Shown in pieces: positions 52,281 to 62,000 of a stretch of DNA of 64,000 nucleotides. The stretch spans positions 124,001 through 188,000 of the forward strand of contig WGMM01000004.1 in the NCBI GenBank assembly GCA_016125085.1, written 5' to 3'. Each line of letters opens with the position of its first letter. Within the stretch, counting starts at the first letter, position 1. The notes below the pieces were generated by a model. The model was not told the origin of the DNA. It was given only the letters and a program-made list of their open reading frames with translations, and made no database searches. This DNA is from a bacterium. Its GTDB lineage: Bacteria > Planctomycetota > Planctomycetia > Isosphaerales > Isosphaeraceae. The position numbers and the translations under genes are program-made.

Positions 52281-53681
52281 TCATTTCCTGTATTGAAGCA
52301 GCGATATCAGGCCCAGGCCGACATCCGTGGACGGCAGCGGCAAGCGGCGGGCCACAGCGGCCAGCTTTTGCCACAGTCGGGGGCCGAGGCAATCGGGGTC
52401 TTCCTGAATGAGCAGGGCAGCGACGCCGGAACACAAGGGTGCGGCCATGCTGGTGCCCGAGAACCGGCCGTAAGGTGAAGGCCCGATGCTCGTCGTGAAA
52501 ACGTCCACACCGGGGGCGACTGCGTCGATCTGACCCTTGCCGAACGGCGTCGACCCGTTCGTGAACGACGCCAGCCGGAGTTGCCTGTCAACAGCCCCGA
52601 CGGCGAAAATCGACGGGCAGTTCGCGGGCCTGCTGACGGGCCGGATCACGTTCGGACGGGCGCTGTCGTTGCCGGCCGCGGCGACGAAAAGCACGCCCGA
52701 CTTCAAACACCGGCGTCCGACGAGTTCGTACACGGGATCCGGGTCGAGCACGTTCGACTGTACGCCGACGGAGAGATTGAGGATCTGGCACCCCTGGCCC
52801 ATGGCCCAGTCGATCCCGGCCAGAATGACCGAATCCTTGCCGCAACCGTCTTTTTCGAGGACTTTTGCGACAAACAGGTCGGCTCCGGGAGCCGCGGCGA
52901 AACGGGGTACTTCCCTGTCGACCGGCTGACCCGCCGCAAGGCCTGAACACTGGGTGCCGTGGCCGTGAAAGTCCTGGGGAGTTTCGTCGACGAAGCTGCG
53001 GTGGCGGATCTGCCGATCATGCCAGTCGGGGTGCGTCAGATCGATGCCCGTATCGAGTATGGCGATCTTCGCACCCTGGCCCGTCCAGCGGTTGCTGATG
53101 CCACAGGCCTGAATCGCCCAGCTTTGACGTCGGTTGTCTTCGAAGCCACGTGTTTTCGCCTGCGCCGCACGCAGGGGTGGCGATTCCGCGTGGTTACCGT
53201 GGTCGGTTTCGCCGGATTTCCCGCGGGGCGGAGGGTCGTCATTCGACAGAATCGTACATGGAGGTTCAGGGGCGACTGTCCAGTTCGACGACGAGTCAGA
53301 CCTGAGTATCCGGTAATCGGGCGAATGCTTCAGACGCCGGCGGAGTTCGTCCAGCTTGTCGGGATCGTCGACTCGCAAAAGGCCGATGCCGAGATTGTCG
53401 TAGACGAAAAGTTCGGCGGATTCCGTATTGTCGGCGATTCGCTGGCTGGTTCGGAAATCCTGCGTATGTGCGACCTGAACGACGTCGAAGGCCTTTTTCA
53501 GGCGGGACTGCGAACGGGGCCCGCAATCGTTCCGGAACGCAACGATCCGGCTCGGAAACGGGGCGGAGCCGTTACGCGTCGATCGGCGTTCGAACCCCCG
53601 GCGGGAAGGGACCGGTGTTCCAGGAACTGGCGGTGTCAGGCTCATGGTGGGAGGGCTTCTTGAATAATCGGACAGTGGCAT
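52281..53681 (-). CDS. Subtilisin-like serine protease (S8)
   Basis: The protein of about 466 residues has the S8 triad: Asp210 in AILDTGID, His241 in HGHGTQCSG, Ser411 in GTSMAAP, with the oxyanion-hole Asn338 in AAAGNDS. There is no signal peptide, so it may act in the cytoplasm or leave by another route. The N-terminal 150 residues hold a region (LFVYDNLGIGLLRVDDPDK) that could be an inhibitory prodomain. The start is uncertain; ATG at 53681 is used and 53645 is possible. Confidence 0.88.
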   Translation of the reverse strand: MPLSDYSRSPPTMSLTPPVPGTPVPSRRGFERRSTRNGSAPFPSRIVAFRNDCGPRSQSRLKKAFDVVQVAHTQDFRTSQRIADNTESAELFVYDNLGIGLLRVDDPDKLDELRRRLKHSPDYRILRSDSSSNWTVAPEPPCTILSNDDPPPRGKSGETDHGNHAESPPLRAAQAKTRGFEDNRRQSWAIQACGISNRWTGQGAKIAILDTGIDLTHPDWHDRQIRHRSFVDETPQDFHGHGTQCSGLAAGQPVDREVPRFAAAPGADLFVAKVLEKDGCGKDSVILAGIDWAMGQGCQILNLSVGVQSNVLDPDPVYELVGRRCLKSGVLFVAAAGNDSARPNVIRPVSRPANCPSIFAVGAVDRQLRLASFTNGSTPFGKGQIDAVAPGVDVFTTSIGPSPYGRFSGTSMAAPLCSGVAALLIQEDPDCLGPRLWQKLAAVARRLPLPSTDVGLGLISLLQYRK

Positions 53682-53722
53682 CCGGAGGCGAAAGAAATTC
53701 AATGGGAATTCATAAGTAACAT

Positions 53723-53759
53723 CACCGCCCCGATCGATTCGGAATCGATCAGGGCGGTG
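53723..53759 (-). terminator. Strong hairpin after argC
   Basis: A 17-bp arm pair (53723-53739 with 53743-53759) with one mismatch and a 3-nt loop lies about 115 bp past the argC stop. It separates argC from the protease gene downstream. Confidence 0.7.
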
Positions 53760-53873
53760 CGAATTCGGGGAAATCAGGCTGAAGCGAGACGCGATCCTTG
53801 CGACCGGTTCAATTTGCCGAAATAGCCAGGTCGACTGGCGAACGGAGATCGATCGCGGGCTGAAATCGAAAGG

Positions 53874-54893
53874 TTAAACCAGCCCGAGGGTTTCGTCCTG
53901 ACCGATCATCAGGTTGAAGTTCTGGACGGCCACGCCTGATGCGCCTTTCAGGAGATTGTCGAGGCAGGCGACGATCAGGATTCGCCCGCGCACGACACGC
54001 AGCGTCATGTCGAAGAAATTGGTGTAGGCCGAATCCTTCGTGCCTGGAAGGCCTTCGCACAGCCGCACGAAGGGGCTGTCCTTATAGAATTCGCTGTAAA
54101 GGTCTTTCAGATCCCGCTCACTGACTTCACGCTTCGGTTCGGCGTAGATCGTGGCGAGAATGCCGCGGTCCATCGGCACGAGATGGGGCGTGAACAGGAC
54201 TTCGACCGGCTCGCCCGTGAGCCTGCCGACATCCGAAAGGACCTGGTCAATCTCAGGCGTGTGGCGATGGCGGCCGACCCCGTAGGCCGAGAAGTTCTCG
54301 TTGCACTCGGGGTAGTGCGTCGTCAGTTTGGGCGACCGGCCCGCGCCGGAGACACCGCTTTTTGCGTCGATGATGATCGACTTGCGTTCGATAAGGTCTT
54401 CGGCGATCAGCGGGGCCAGCGACAGGATCGACGTGCTGGTGTAACAGCCGGGGTTGGCGGTCAGGTTGGCGTTCGGAATCCGGTCGCGATAGATTTCGGG
54501 AAGGCCGTAAACGGCTTCCGCGAGCCCGCCAGGGTCGCTGTGCTCATGCGAGTACCAGTCGGCGTAAACGACCGGATCCTTCAGGCGATAATCGGCCGAA
54601 AGATCGATGACGCGCACGCCACGTTCACGCAATGCCGGCGTGACGTCGAGACTGGCCGCGTGCGGCAAAGCCAGAAACGCGAACCGGGCCGTTTCGGCCA
54701 CACGGTCGGCGTCGAACGGAACGCAGGTGAGATCGACGATTCTGCGCAAAGAAGGATGAAGCGAGTCGACCGTCGGCGATTCGTCCGCCCGGCTCGTGGC
54801 CATCACCAGTTCGGCATACGGATGCCGGGCAAGGATCCCCATCAGTTCACGGGCCGCATATCCCGAGGCACCCACCACCGCGACCGGTATCAT
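53874..54893 (-). CDS. argC: N-acetyl-gamma-glutamyl-phosphate reductase
   Basis: The 339-residue enzyme reduces N-acetylglutamyl phosphate with NADPH in arginine synthesis. VAVVGASGYAARELMGIL is the Rossmann motif. The catalytic Cys150 lies in NANLTANPGCYTS. Further marks are KSGVSGAGRSP and FTPHLVPMDRGILATIY. It stands alone on the minus strand; other arg genes are not adjacent, apart from the possible ArgA-like gene at 27130-27672. Confidence 0.95.
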   Translation of the reverse strand: MIPVAVVGASGYAARELMGILARHPYAELVMATSRADESPTVDSLHPSLRRIVDLTCVPFDADRVAETARFAFLALPHAASLDVTPALRERGVRVIDLSADYRLKDPVVYADWYSHEHSDPGGLAEAVYGLPEIYRDRIPNANLTANPGCYTSTSILSLAPLIAEDLIERKSIIIDAKSGVSGAGRSPKLTTHYPECNENFSAYGVGRHRHTPEIDQVLSDVGRLTGEPVEVLFTPHLVPMDRGILATIYAEPKREVSERDLKDLYSEFYKDSPFVRLCEGLPGTKDSAYTNFFDMTLRVVRGRILIVACLDNLLKGASGVAVQNFNLMIGQDETLGLV

Positions 54894-55047
54894 CTCTGGC
54901 GTATCCTCTTCTGCGAAGTTCTCAGCATGCGTTAACGGACGAATTCGAATCGTCGTCCGCTCGAATAGCTTAGCCGATCGAACGGTTGCCCGCGAGTGAA
55001 CGTTTCGAACCGGAATTGCCGGGAACCGGAAAACTTGCCCTTGAGAC

Positions 55048-57594
55048 TCAATTCATGGCCGGGGCGATTGGCGCCGAAGGACGGCCCCGCAACTGCCCCC
55101 AGGCCAGAACCATCGCAAGGGCCAGCCAGCCCGCGGCGGAAATGGCCGCTCCTGCGTAAAAACTGGCGGGTTCGTAACGCATCGCCAGCTTCCATTGACC
55201 AGCCGAAGGAATCCGAACGCCCTGCCAGCCGCCATGCATCGGCAGGATTTCGACCGGAGATCCCTCACCGGAGCCGTTCGAAAGGGTCGCCCGCCAGTTC
55301 GGGTCAGCCCACTGGCTGACGATCCACAATTCAGGGCCTTCCGTTCGGCTTTCGATCGCGATTCGTTCAGGTCGGGCCCGCTCGACTTCAAGCGGCACGG
55401 CGGTTGCGGCGATGGCTTCCAGTCGATCGGGCCGTGTCGCATCAGAAAATTCGCTGACCCCCAGCGCATCCAGATCCCGCTGAGCGACCCTCCATGCCCG
55501 CCCCAATTCACCGGGCAAATGCACCAGGGCGAAGGTCGAATTGCCACGCTGGGCCACTTGCGATGTCGTCAGCCAGCTCCAGAGTTCAGGGTCTTCGATC
55601 TCTTCGATTTCCGCTTCCGGCCGCCACTGGGCCCGCAGATTTCGCCAGGTCGGCGGGTCGATCAGCACATAGCCCAGCCCTGCCAGGCGTGCCGATTTTC
55701 TGTTCAACGCTTCGATGGGGTTGGAATAGACAGGATCGAGTGCCGGCATCACGGGCACGTCCAGAGTCCGGTAAGCCCGGATCGGCGAACCGCCTGCCGC
55801 CATCGGCAAGTTGCCCAGATCGCCGGCGATGGCAAGTGGCCAACTTCGTTTTCGAGAAAGTTCGCCGATGCGAGCGAGGACCGGGCTCTGATCCTTCACG
55901 CTTTTCACCGGGGCGAATTCGATAGGGCGATACTTCGCCTGAATCGCCCCGTCCGCGGCCATCAATGCGAATAGAAGGGCGACCATGCGTCGTTTCGATG
56001 CGCGAATCGCAAAGCTGCCTGCCAGGCCCGTGCAAATCAATAACAGCTGCGGGACGACTTCTTTTGCGTAGGCTTCTGTTCGATCGGTCGAAAATCGCTG
56101 CCGGTCCAGATTCGTATAAGGTTTGACATATGCCGGAATCGGTGCCGCCGGCGTCGCGGCGCTGCGGCGGACCCAATCCTGCCACGAGCCGACATCGTTC
56201 CAGCCCGGCATCGTCTGACGCCTGACGACGTCGACCTTGTCCAGAATCGGATTCGGTTCACCACGCGAGTTTTCGGCAAGGCGGATCAGGCCTTCCAGGC
56301 CTGCCACGGAAACGCTCGCAAGCACGAGCGTCAGCAGGAAAAACCTGCGAAGCGATCGCGCGGGAACTTCCTGATTCGTCATGGCCGTATCCGACCCGCG
56401 AGCCGCGAGCATGGCCAGGGCGAGCGTGGCGGCCGCCGTCCAGCGGGCCGGGGCGCGAAAATACGAAAACCCGGGAAGACGAATCGCCAGCGAAAAACCA
56501 AAACCATACGGGCCGGCCGCCAGCAGCAGAGAAATGGCCAATGTGGCCGCGAGCGCCCGAGTGGCTGGGTCAGAGCGCCAGGTGCGTGTCACTCCGAAAA
56601 CCGCGAGCCAGATCGGAACCAGGCCGACGTAGAAAAACAGCTCTTCCGGCGAAGTGTGGAACTGGTCCCAGAGCAGGGGCCGCCAGAACGGGAAACCACG
56701 GCCAAGGCCTGGCAGGATGAGCCCGAGCCAGTGCACTGGCGGTGCGGCGAAGCCAGAGAGATACTCCCAGTCGCGCTGATCGTTGGCCAGCTTCGCCAGC
56801 TCATAGGTGGGAATCACCTGGATTGCGGCCAGAATGGCCGCGACCGCCGAACCTGCGACGAGGGCGACGAGTTTCTTCGCACAAGTCGATGTCGACTTCC
56901 GATCTTCCGGCTCCATTCTTCTTTCGCTCATGGTGATTCCGGCGGCGAAGACGAAGCCGGTGACGAGGCTGACGAAGCCCATCTGAAAGTGGCCGGTCAA
57001 AACGGGCATCGATGCGCACAGGCTCAATAAGGCGCATCTGGAAAGCAGGCCCGAATTCGCTTGTCGATCGGACCGGACGACCTGAAGCATCGCCCACCAG
57101 ATCCAGGGCAACCATGAAGTCGTCGGCCAGCCCCAGTGATGCGTTTCATGAACGAGGAAAAATCCGGAAAAGACGAAAACGACGGAGCCCAGAAAGGATG
57201 CGGCGGCTGAGCGGCCAAGGACATTCGCGAGAACCCAGCACCCCAGCGCGGCCCAAAGGGCGTGGACGATGCGATCGGCCGCATAGGCCCATTCGAGAGG
57301 AAGCAGGCCATACAGGATAAGGTGGGGTGGGTAAAATGCGCCGATCTGGCTTTCCGCGAGGGCCGGGAAGCCGTAGCCCCAGAGGGCGTTCCAGAGAGGC
57401 GGGCGAGTTTCGTGTGCTGAGCGGCCGAGTTCGCTCATGAGGCCCAGGCCGAAGCGGGTGGCATCGCCGCCGACGGGCAAAAGCGAAACTCCGGAAGGCG
57501 AGATCCAGACCAGCGTGAGCACCAGAGTGAGAATGAGCCACAAGGTTCGACGGGCCAGAAGCTTGTGCACAGTCATTCCGGAAGCTTGAGACAT
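55048..57594 (-). CDS. Large polytopic membrane protein (YfhO/GT-C-like)
   Basis: The 848-residue protein has about 11-13 membrane helices in the first 560 residues and again at the end, starting TLWLILTLVLTLVWISPSGV. A large loop after helix 1 (PVGGDATRFGLGLMSELGR and PPLWNALWGYGFPALAESQIG) is of the type seen in YfhO-like and GT-C glycosyltransferase-like proteins; the catalytic DxD is not certain. The soluble region (residues about 600-800) sits outside. The likely role is transfer of a sugar from a lipid carrier, as an inference. An alternative start is 57576. Confidence 0.75.
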   Translation of the reverse strand: MSQASGMTVHKLLARRTLWLILTLVLTLVWISPSGVSLLPVGGDATRFGLGLMSELGRSAHETRPPLWNALWGYGFPALAESQIGAFYPPHLILYGLLPLEWAYAADRIVHALWAALGCWVLANVLGRSAAASFLGSVVFVFSGFFLVHETHHWGWPTTSWLPWIWWAMLQVVRSDRQANSGLLSRCALLSLCASMPVLTGHFQMGFVSLVTGFVFAAGITMSERRMEPEDRKSTSTCAKKLVALVAGSAVAAILAAIQVIPTYELAKLANDQRDWEYLSGFAAPPVHWLGLILPGLGRGFPFWRPLLWDQFHTSPEELFFYVGLVPIWLAVFGVTRTWRSDPATRALAATLAISLLLAAGPYGFGFSLAIRLPGFSYFRAPARWTAAATLALAMLAARGSDTAMTNQEVPARSLRRFFLLTLVLASVSVAGLEGLIRLAENSRGEPNPILDKVDVVRRQTMPGWNDVGSWQDWVRRSAATPAAPIPAYVKPYTNLDRQRFSTDRTEAYAKEVVPQLLLICTGLAGSFAIRASKRRMVALLFALMAADGAIQAKYRPIEFAPVKSVKDQSPVLARIGELSRKRSWPLAIAGDLGNLPMAAGGSPIRAYRTLDVPVMPALDPVYSNPIEALNRKSARLAGLGYVLIDPPTWRNLRAQWRPEAEIEEIEDPELWSWLTTSQVAQRGNSTFALVHLPGELGRAWRVAQRDLDALGVSEFSDATRPDRLEAIAATAVPLEVERARPERIAIESRTEGPELWIVSQWADPNWRATLSNGSGEGSPVEILPMHGGWQGVRIPSAGQWKLAMRYEPASFYAGAAISAAGWLALAMVLAWGQLRGRPSAPIAPAMN

Positions 57595-57618
57595 TCTTGC
57601 AAATTCGCCGCTGTGATT

Positions 57619-57648
57619 ACTTTTTTACAATCCGGCTTGTAAAAAGGT
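57619..57648. other. AT-rich hairpin upstream of the membrane-protein gene
   Basis: A 12-bp stem with one G-T pair (57619-57630 with 57637-57648) and a 6-nt loop lies 25 bp upstream of the start at 57594. Being in the leader of that gene, it may be an attenuator or an operator rather than a terminator. Confidence 0.4.
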
Positions 57649-57768
57649 AAAGAAATCGTCGTCAAAATTACAAAATCGGCAAGGAATCGGGTGTCGTTCG
57701 GTAGATTTTTCCGAAATTGAGAGAATATTTTACGAAATCGCACAAAATTTGTGGCCTTTTGGAGAAAT

Positions 57769-57784
57769 TGGCATTCCGGTTGCA
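57769..57784 (+). promoter_or_regulatory. Sigma-54 (-24/-12) promoter of csrA
   Basis: The 16-base element TGGCATTCCGGTTGCA matches the sigma-54 consensus at TGGCA and TTGCA with 10 bp between GG and GC. Only the C and G after TGGCA differ. Transcription would begin near 57796, about 80 nt before the csrA start codon. It is the only strong promoter seen there. Confidence 0.75.
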
Positions 57785-57875
57785 ATTTTATCGACCGATG
57801 CCAAGGTGGGCATCCGGATTTGCGACGACAATTGACGTACGACTCAGCAACGCAGATTGACAAGGAGAGTGCACC

Positions 57876-58082
57876 ATGTTGGTCCTGAGCAGGAGGCTCG
57901 GTCAACGGTTCCAGATTGGCGACGACGTGCGAATCACGATCGTGAAAGTCGACAGGAACTCCGTTCGCATCGGCATTGAGGCCCCGGCCGACGTGACCAT
58001 TCGTCGTGAAGAGATTCTTGACGACCTCGAAATCGAAGAAGAGCCTCACGCTTCGCACCGGTTCAAGGCGGACGCCGCCTGA
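57876..58082 (+). CDS. csrA: Carbon storage regulator CsrA/RsmA
   Basis: The 68-residue RNA-binding protein represses translation by binding GGA-containing leaders. MLVLSRRLGQRF, the RITIVKVDRNSVRIGIEAP core and the RREE segment are all present. The ribosome site AAGGAGAG is strong. The C-terminal tail beyond residue 50 (DDLEIEEEPHASHRFKADAA) is longer and more acidic than in E. coli CsrA. No FliW or small-RNA antagonist gene was recognised nearby. Confidence 0.95.
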   Translation: MLVLSRRLGQRFQIGDDVRITIVKVDRNSVRIGIEAPADVTIRREEILDDLEIEEEPHASHRFKADAA

Positions 58083-58166
58083 GCCTGCAAGGCCGAAGTC
58101 AGGCACGCACGGCACGGCCGCCAGATCGCGGGTCGTGCCTCACTCTGAGAGAAAATCGCAAGCTTG

Positions 58167-58192
58167 ACGCCGACGTCGATGGACGTCGGCGT
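58167..58192 (+). terminator. Hairpin downstream of csrA
   Basis: A perfect 11-bp stem (58167-58177 with 58182-58192) with a 4-nt loop lies 85 bp past the csrA stop; a looser inverted repeat (GGCACG/CGTGCC) precedes it at about 58100-58137. It is a probable terminator. Confidence 0.5.
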
Positions 58193-58259
58193 ATGCATGC
58201 GCCTGGCCGCGATCGACTTAGGTTACCGCAAGCCGTCGCAGTCGCGTGACACGCGGAAA

Positions 58260-59027
58260 TCATTTCCAGGCTTCTTCGATCGCATCGTGAAAAAGGCGGT
58301 CGAGCACGTAAGTGTCGCGGCTTCGGTCTTCGAAGTCGGGGATCGCCTTTGCCCGTTCGTTCAGTTCACGTTCCAGATACCGGCTGACCGGTTCGATCCG
58401 GGGCCCGCGGCCCAGTTCGCCGCTGGCCGCTTTTCGTTCCAGCAGGCGATCGATTTCGTTCCGCAGGTCATCCGGCAGATCGATCCGGGCCAGCATGTCC
58501 GCGAACCTCATCGGTACCGGCCCGAAGCCCTGTTCGATCCACATGACGGCAAACAGCGGCCGAAGGATGTAAAAATACTTCTTCAGGGCGATTTCGTCGC
58601 TCTTGTGCGAAACGCGGTAATTCGTGTTCGCCATGCTCAGGTAATGGTGCCATGCCGTGGTCGGCCGGAAGAGTTCCGGCACGAGCTCGCGGACGCGTGC
58701 GGCCGTCGATGTCGATTCGTGGTAGACGATCGGCGAATCGAGCCATTCGGTCGTCACCGGGTTCGATTTGCGGAATTGCCGCAGGAACTTGCGTAAATCC
58801 CAGCCGTTGATGTCCAGGTCGCCTTCGATCGGCCGTTCGATCACGTCCCGGGGTTCGTCCAGCCCCAGGTATTTCTCCCGGGACCGGACATAGACGAACC
58901 GGACGTCGTAATCGCTGTCCGTGGAGGCGAACCCCCACGCCCTGCTGCCCGACTCGCACGCGAAGAGGATGCGGACATCGTCCTCGCGTGCGATTTTTTC
59001 GAGCCGGTCGACAATCACCTCATGCAT
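58260..59027 (-). CDS. RlaP-like nucleotidyltransferase (polymerase-beta superfamily)
   Basis: The 255-residue protein has the polymerase-beta nucleotidyltransferase signature: ESGSRAWGFASTDSDYDVRF with the GSR-Gly-Ser motif and two Asp residues of the metal site (DSDYD), about residue 26. A third acid may lie in GDLDINGWDL. This matches the family named RlaP (Pfam PF10127), part of RNA-repair systems; the assignment rests on the motif. It lies directly after the macroglobulin-like gene, and a GTG at 59069 would overlap that gene's stop, giving coupling. The ATG at 59027 is used. Confidence 0.82.
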   Translation of the reverse strand: MHEVIVDRLEKIAREDDVRILFACESGSRAWGFASTDSDYDVRFVYVRSREKYLGLDEPRDVIERPIEGDLDINGWDLRKFLRQFRKSNPVTTEWLDSPIVYHESTSTAARVRELVPELFRPTTAWHHYLSMANTNYRVSHKSDEIALKKYFYILRPLFAVMWIEQGFGPVPMRFADMLARIDLPDDLRNEIDRLLERKAASGELGRGPRIEPVSRYLERELNERAKAIPDFEDRSRDTYVLDRLFHDAIEEAWK

Positions 59028-59065
59028 CGCTTTCCGATTCTCCCGGCCATTGACGGGCCGAAACG

Positions 59066-62000
59066 TCACTTCACCGACTCGACCTTCACGCCCTTCGAGC
59101 GGTTTTCGTTGTCGAACCGCTGTTCGAGACGTTCCATCTGCCGCTGGCTGTTCTGAAAGTTGAGGCCACGCAGGTTGCGGTCGAGCGCTTGACCACCCTC
59201 GGCGGCCTCTGGTCTCGCCAGCCCTGGCATCTGGGCGGGCGTTGCCGGTGCGAAGCCCTCAACCATCGTGCCACCCAGAGGAGTCTTGCCGCGATAGAAC
59301 GCGAACCGGCCTGCCGACTGACGGACGACGACGGTCACGAGCCCCTGGAGACTGTCCTGAACGAAAACGCCGCGCAGGTCGGTCGTACCGTCGCGGAAGC
59401 CCGGCGAATTGGTTGCCGATAGCTTCACCTGAAGGTTCGAAAGAGGCTTCGACGAACCGGCCTCGCGAGCCTCGACGCGGACACGCCCGGAGGCGGCGTC
59501 TTCCATCACTTTCAGGTCGATCGGCGTGGCCAGAACGATACCCGATGCGAACAGGTCGTCGGCCCGGGTCATGACCAGATACGCCCCCTCGCCCGGCAGA
59601 TCCAGGGCGATTTCACGTTTGCCATCGGCAAAATCCTTGCCGGTGCCAAGGTTTTCCTTCGATTCTTTCAGTGGACGGATGCCGGCCAGGTCGACGGCGT
59701 CGATCTTGTCCAGCGTCCGTTTCGACAGATACAGCCGGAGCAGGTCGACCGGATAGATCTTCAGCTCCATCGTGGCGACGTTTCTGTGGCTGACTTCAAT
59801 CTTCGCCTTCACCGGCCCGCCGGCGGCTGTCGTCGGCACGACGGTCACTTCGGGCAGGCTCAGATGCTTCCGTTCCAGTGCCTTGATGGCCACTGCGGCG
59901 TCCGGGAATTCGCCGGAGACCTGGCGGTAGCTGTCGAGGGCTTTCGGGAAGTCGGCCCGTGCGTCGAAGATCTGGGCCATGATGTAAATGGCCTGGTTCC
60001 GGTTCGGGCTGGGGCGTTTCACTCCGCCCGGTTCTTCGTAAACCGTTTCCGAAATTTTCCGGGCGATCGCCACGGCTTCGTCCATTTCGCCGAGGTCGAA
60101 CCGGGCAAGTGCTTCGGCGAACTGGAAGCTGTCCAGGAACCGGCTCTTGGGGTAAAGCCGGGCGGCCCGCTGGGCGATGCTCACGACGGTCTTGTCGGCG
60201 TCCAGCGAAGCCAGGTCACCCAGGATCGCCAGGTTCGCCTCGTCGGCCAGGGGATCATCCGGCGTCAGCGTCAGGAACAGCTGAGTAAGGGCGACCGACT
60301 GCGCCAGAAGCTGCGAACGAGTTACGTTCGCTTTCAGAAGCCGCCGCCGCGTTTCGGCATTCGTGTTCGATTCGTCCGCAAGTTGGGAGAGCCAGCGGGA
60401 AAGGCCGAAGAAGTCGCTCTGCCGGCCCGCCGAATTCGGATAGGCTTTCCAGAGATCGAGCAGATAGGCCGCCGCTTCCAGGGGACGTTCGGTGCGGCGG
60501 AGGGTCTGGGCAAGCTGGACGTCTTCCAGATAGCCTGAGTCGATCATGGCCCGCCAGACCAGCAGGGCTCGTTCATGTTCGCCGATGGCGGCGTAGGCAT
60601 CGCCGACGGCCTTGATCTTCTCTGTCGGGATCACGAGATCCGGGGCCTTCGACTTCAGAATTTCGAAGTCCTCGACGATCTTGCGTGGCTGTTTGCCGGC
60701 GATGTGAGCGTCCAGCAGCATGCGGGCCGCTTCGCGGGCCACGTGGTCCTGCATCGTGTATTTCGCGGTCAGGGCTTCGAGCGGACCCGCCGATTCGGCG
60801 ATGCGGCCCTTTTCGAACAGCCGTTGCCCGCGGGCGAAAAGCTCGTCGGGCGTCGATTCGTAAGGGTCGGCCGATTTCGTTCCGGCAGGCGGGATGGTCA
60901 GTGAGGCCTCGTTCGAAGCATGGGCCAGTTCGGGGTGGCTCAAACGATACACCCGGGCGGGGCGAATGCGTGACTTGCCTTCGAACGCGCCGAAGATTTC
61001 GTAGGTGATCGTGGTATCGCCGTATTGATGCGGCGGCAGATAGAACCGCAGACGACCCCGGTCCTGCTCGGTGCGGAGGATGTCGCCGGAGACGGAGCCC
61101 TCCACCAGCCGAGCGCCGGAAGGCAGCGTGTCTTCGACCACGACCGGATCTTCAGCCGCTCCGGGCCTGATCTGATTCGGAACGGAATGCACGGTCAGGC
61201 TCAGCCTTGCCCGGCCACCGACCGGCACTTGGGTGACAAGGTTACGGAACTCTTTGGCGTTGATCACCGTGGAGAATCCGGTCGGCAATCGAATGCCTTC
61301 GAATTCAGGTTCAGCGGCCTGCCACTCCCGGTTCGCGATCGTCACGAACTTGCCTTCAGCCTTTTGCTCCGGCCCGTAATCGCGGGCAAATCCGGAAAGC
61401 TGCACGCCGTAGCCGAACCGGGCCCGGCCTTCGACATCGAAGCGGACGACATTCCTGCCCTGGCGCACCGCATCGGCCGGAACGTTCCAGACACGCACAG
61501 GGGCCCCCTCAGCCCCGTCGACGGTGATGGTTTCGAGAGGTTTGTCGTTCACGGTGATCGTCATGCGGTAGCGGTCCTCCGCTCCCTGGGCCCGGCCGTA
61601 CCAGGTGGAAAGAGCCGCCACGGCCGCGCCTTTGGCTTCGTACGGAATCCAGCCGGGGCCGAAGCGGCGAGACATCAGCCAGGCCACGCTCTCGGGAAGG
61701 GCTTCATCGCCTGGCCTGACGGAAGCCAGCGCCCACGATGCCCAGGCCGTGGTGATTTCCTGTCCAGCGACGCCCGCAGGCCAGTACCGGCGAACGGGTT
61801 TGCCGGGTTGGGCGGGCAGGGTGCGGCTACGGGCGATCAGGGTCGTCATGGCTTCGTCGGCGAGGTTGCGGCGTTCGATCTTGAGCCACGCCAGGACAAG
61901 TGCCGCGACTTCGACGGAGTCGAGCGATTGCCGGTCGCGGTGCAGGGTGTTGAGTTCCTCGAAACCGATCTTGCCCGTGAGAGCCAGGGCGATCGCCTTC

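Noticed and set aside
57573..58115. 180-codon minus-strand frame over csrA
   Set aside because: It contains csrA antisense and AT-rich leader sequence, with no domain.
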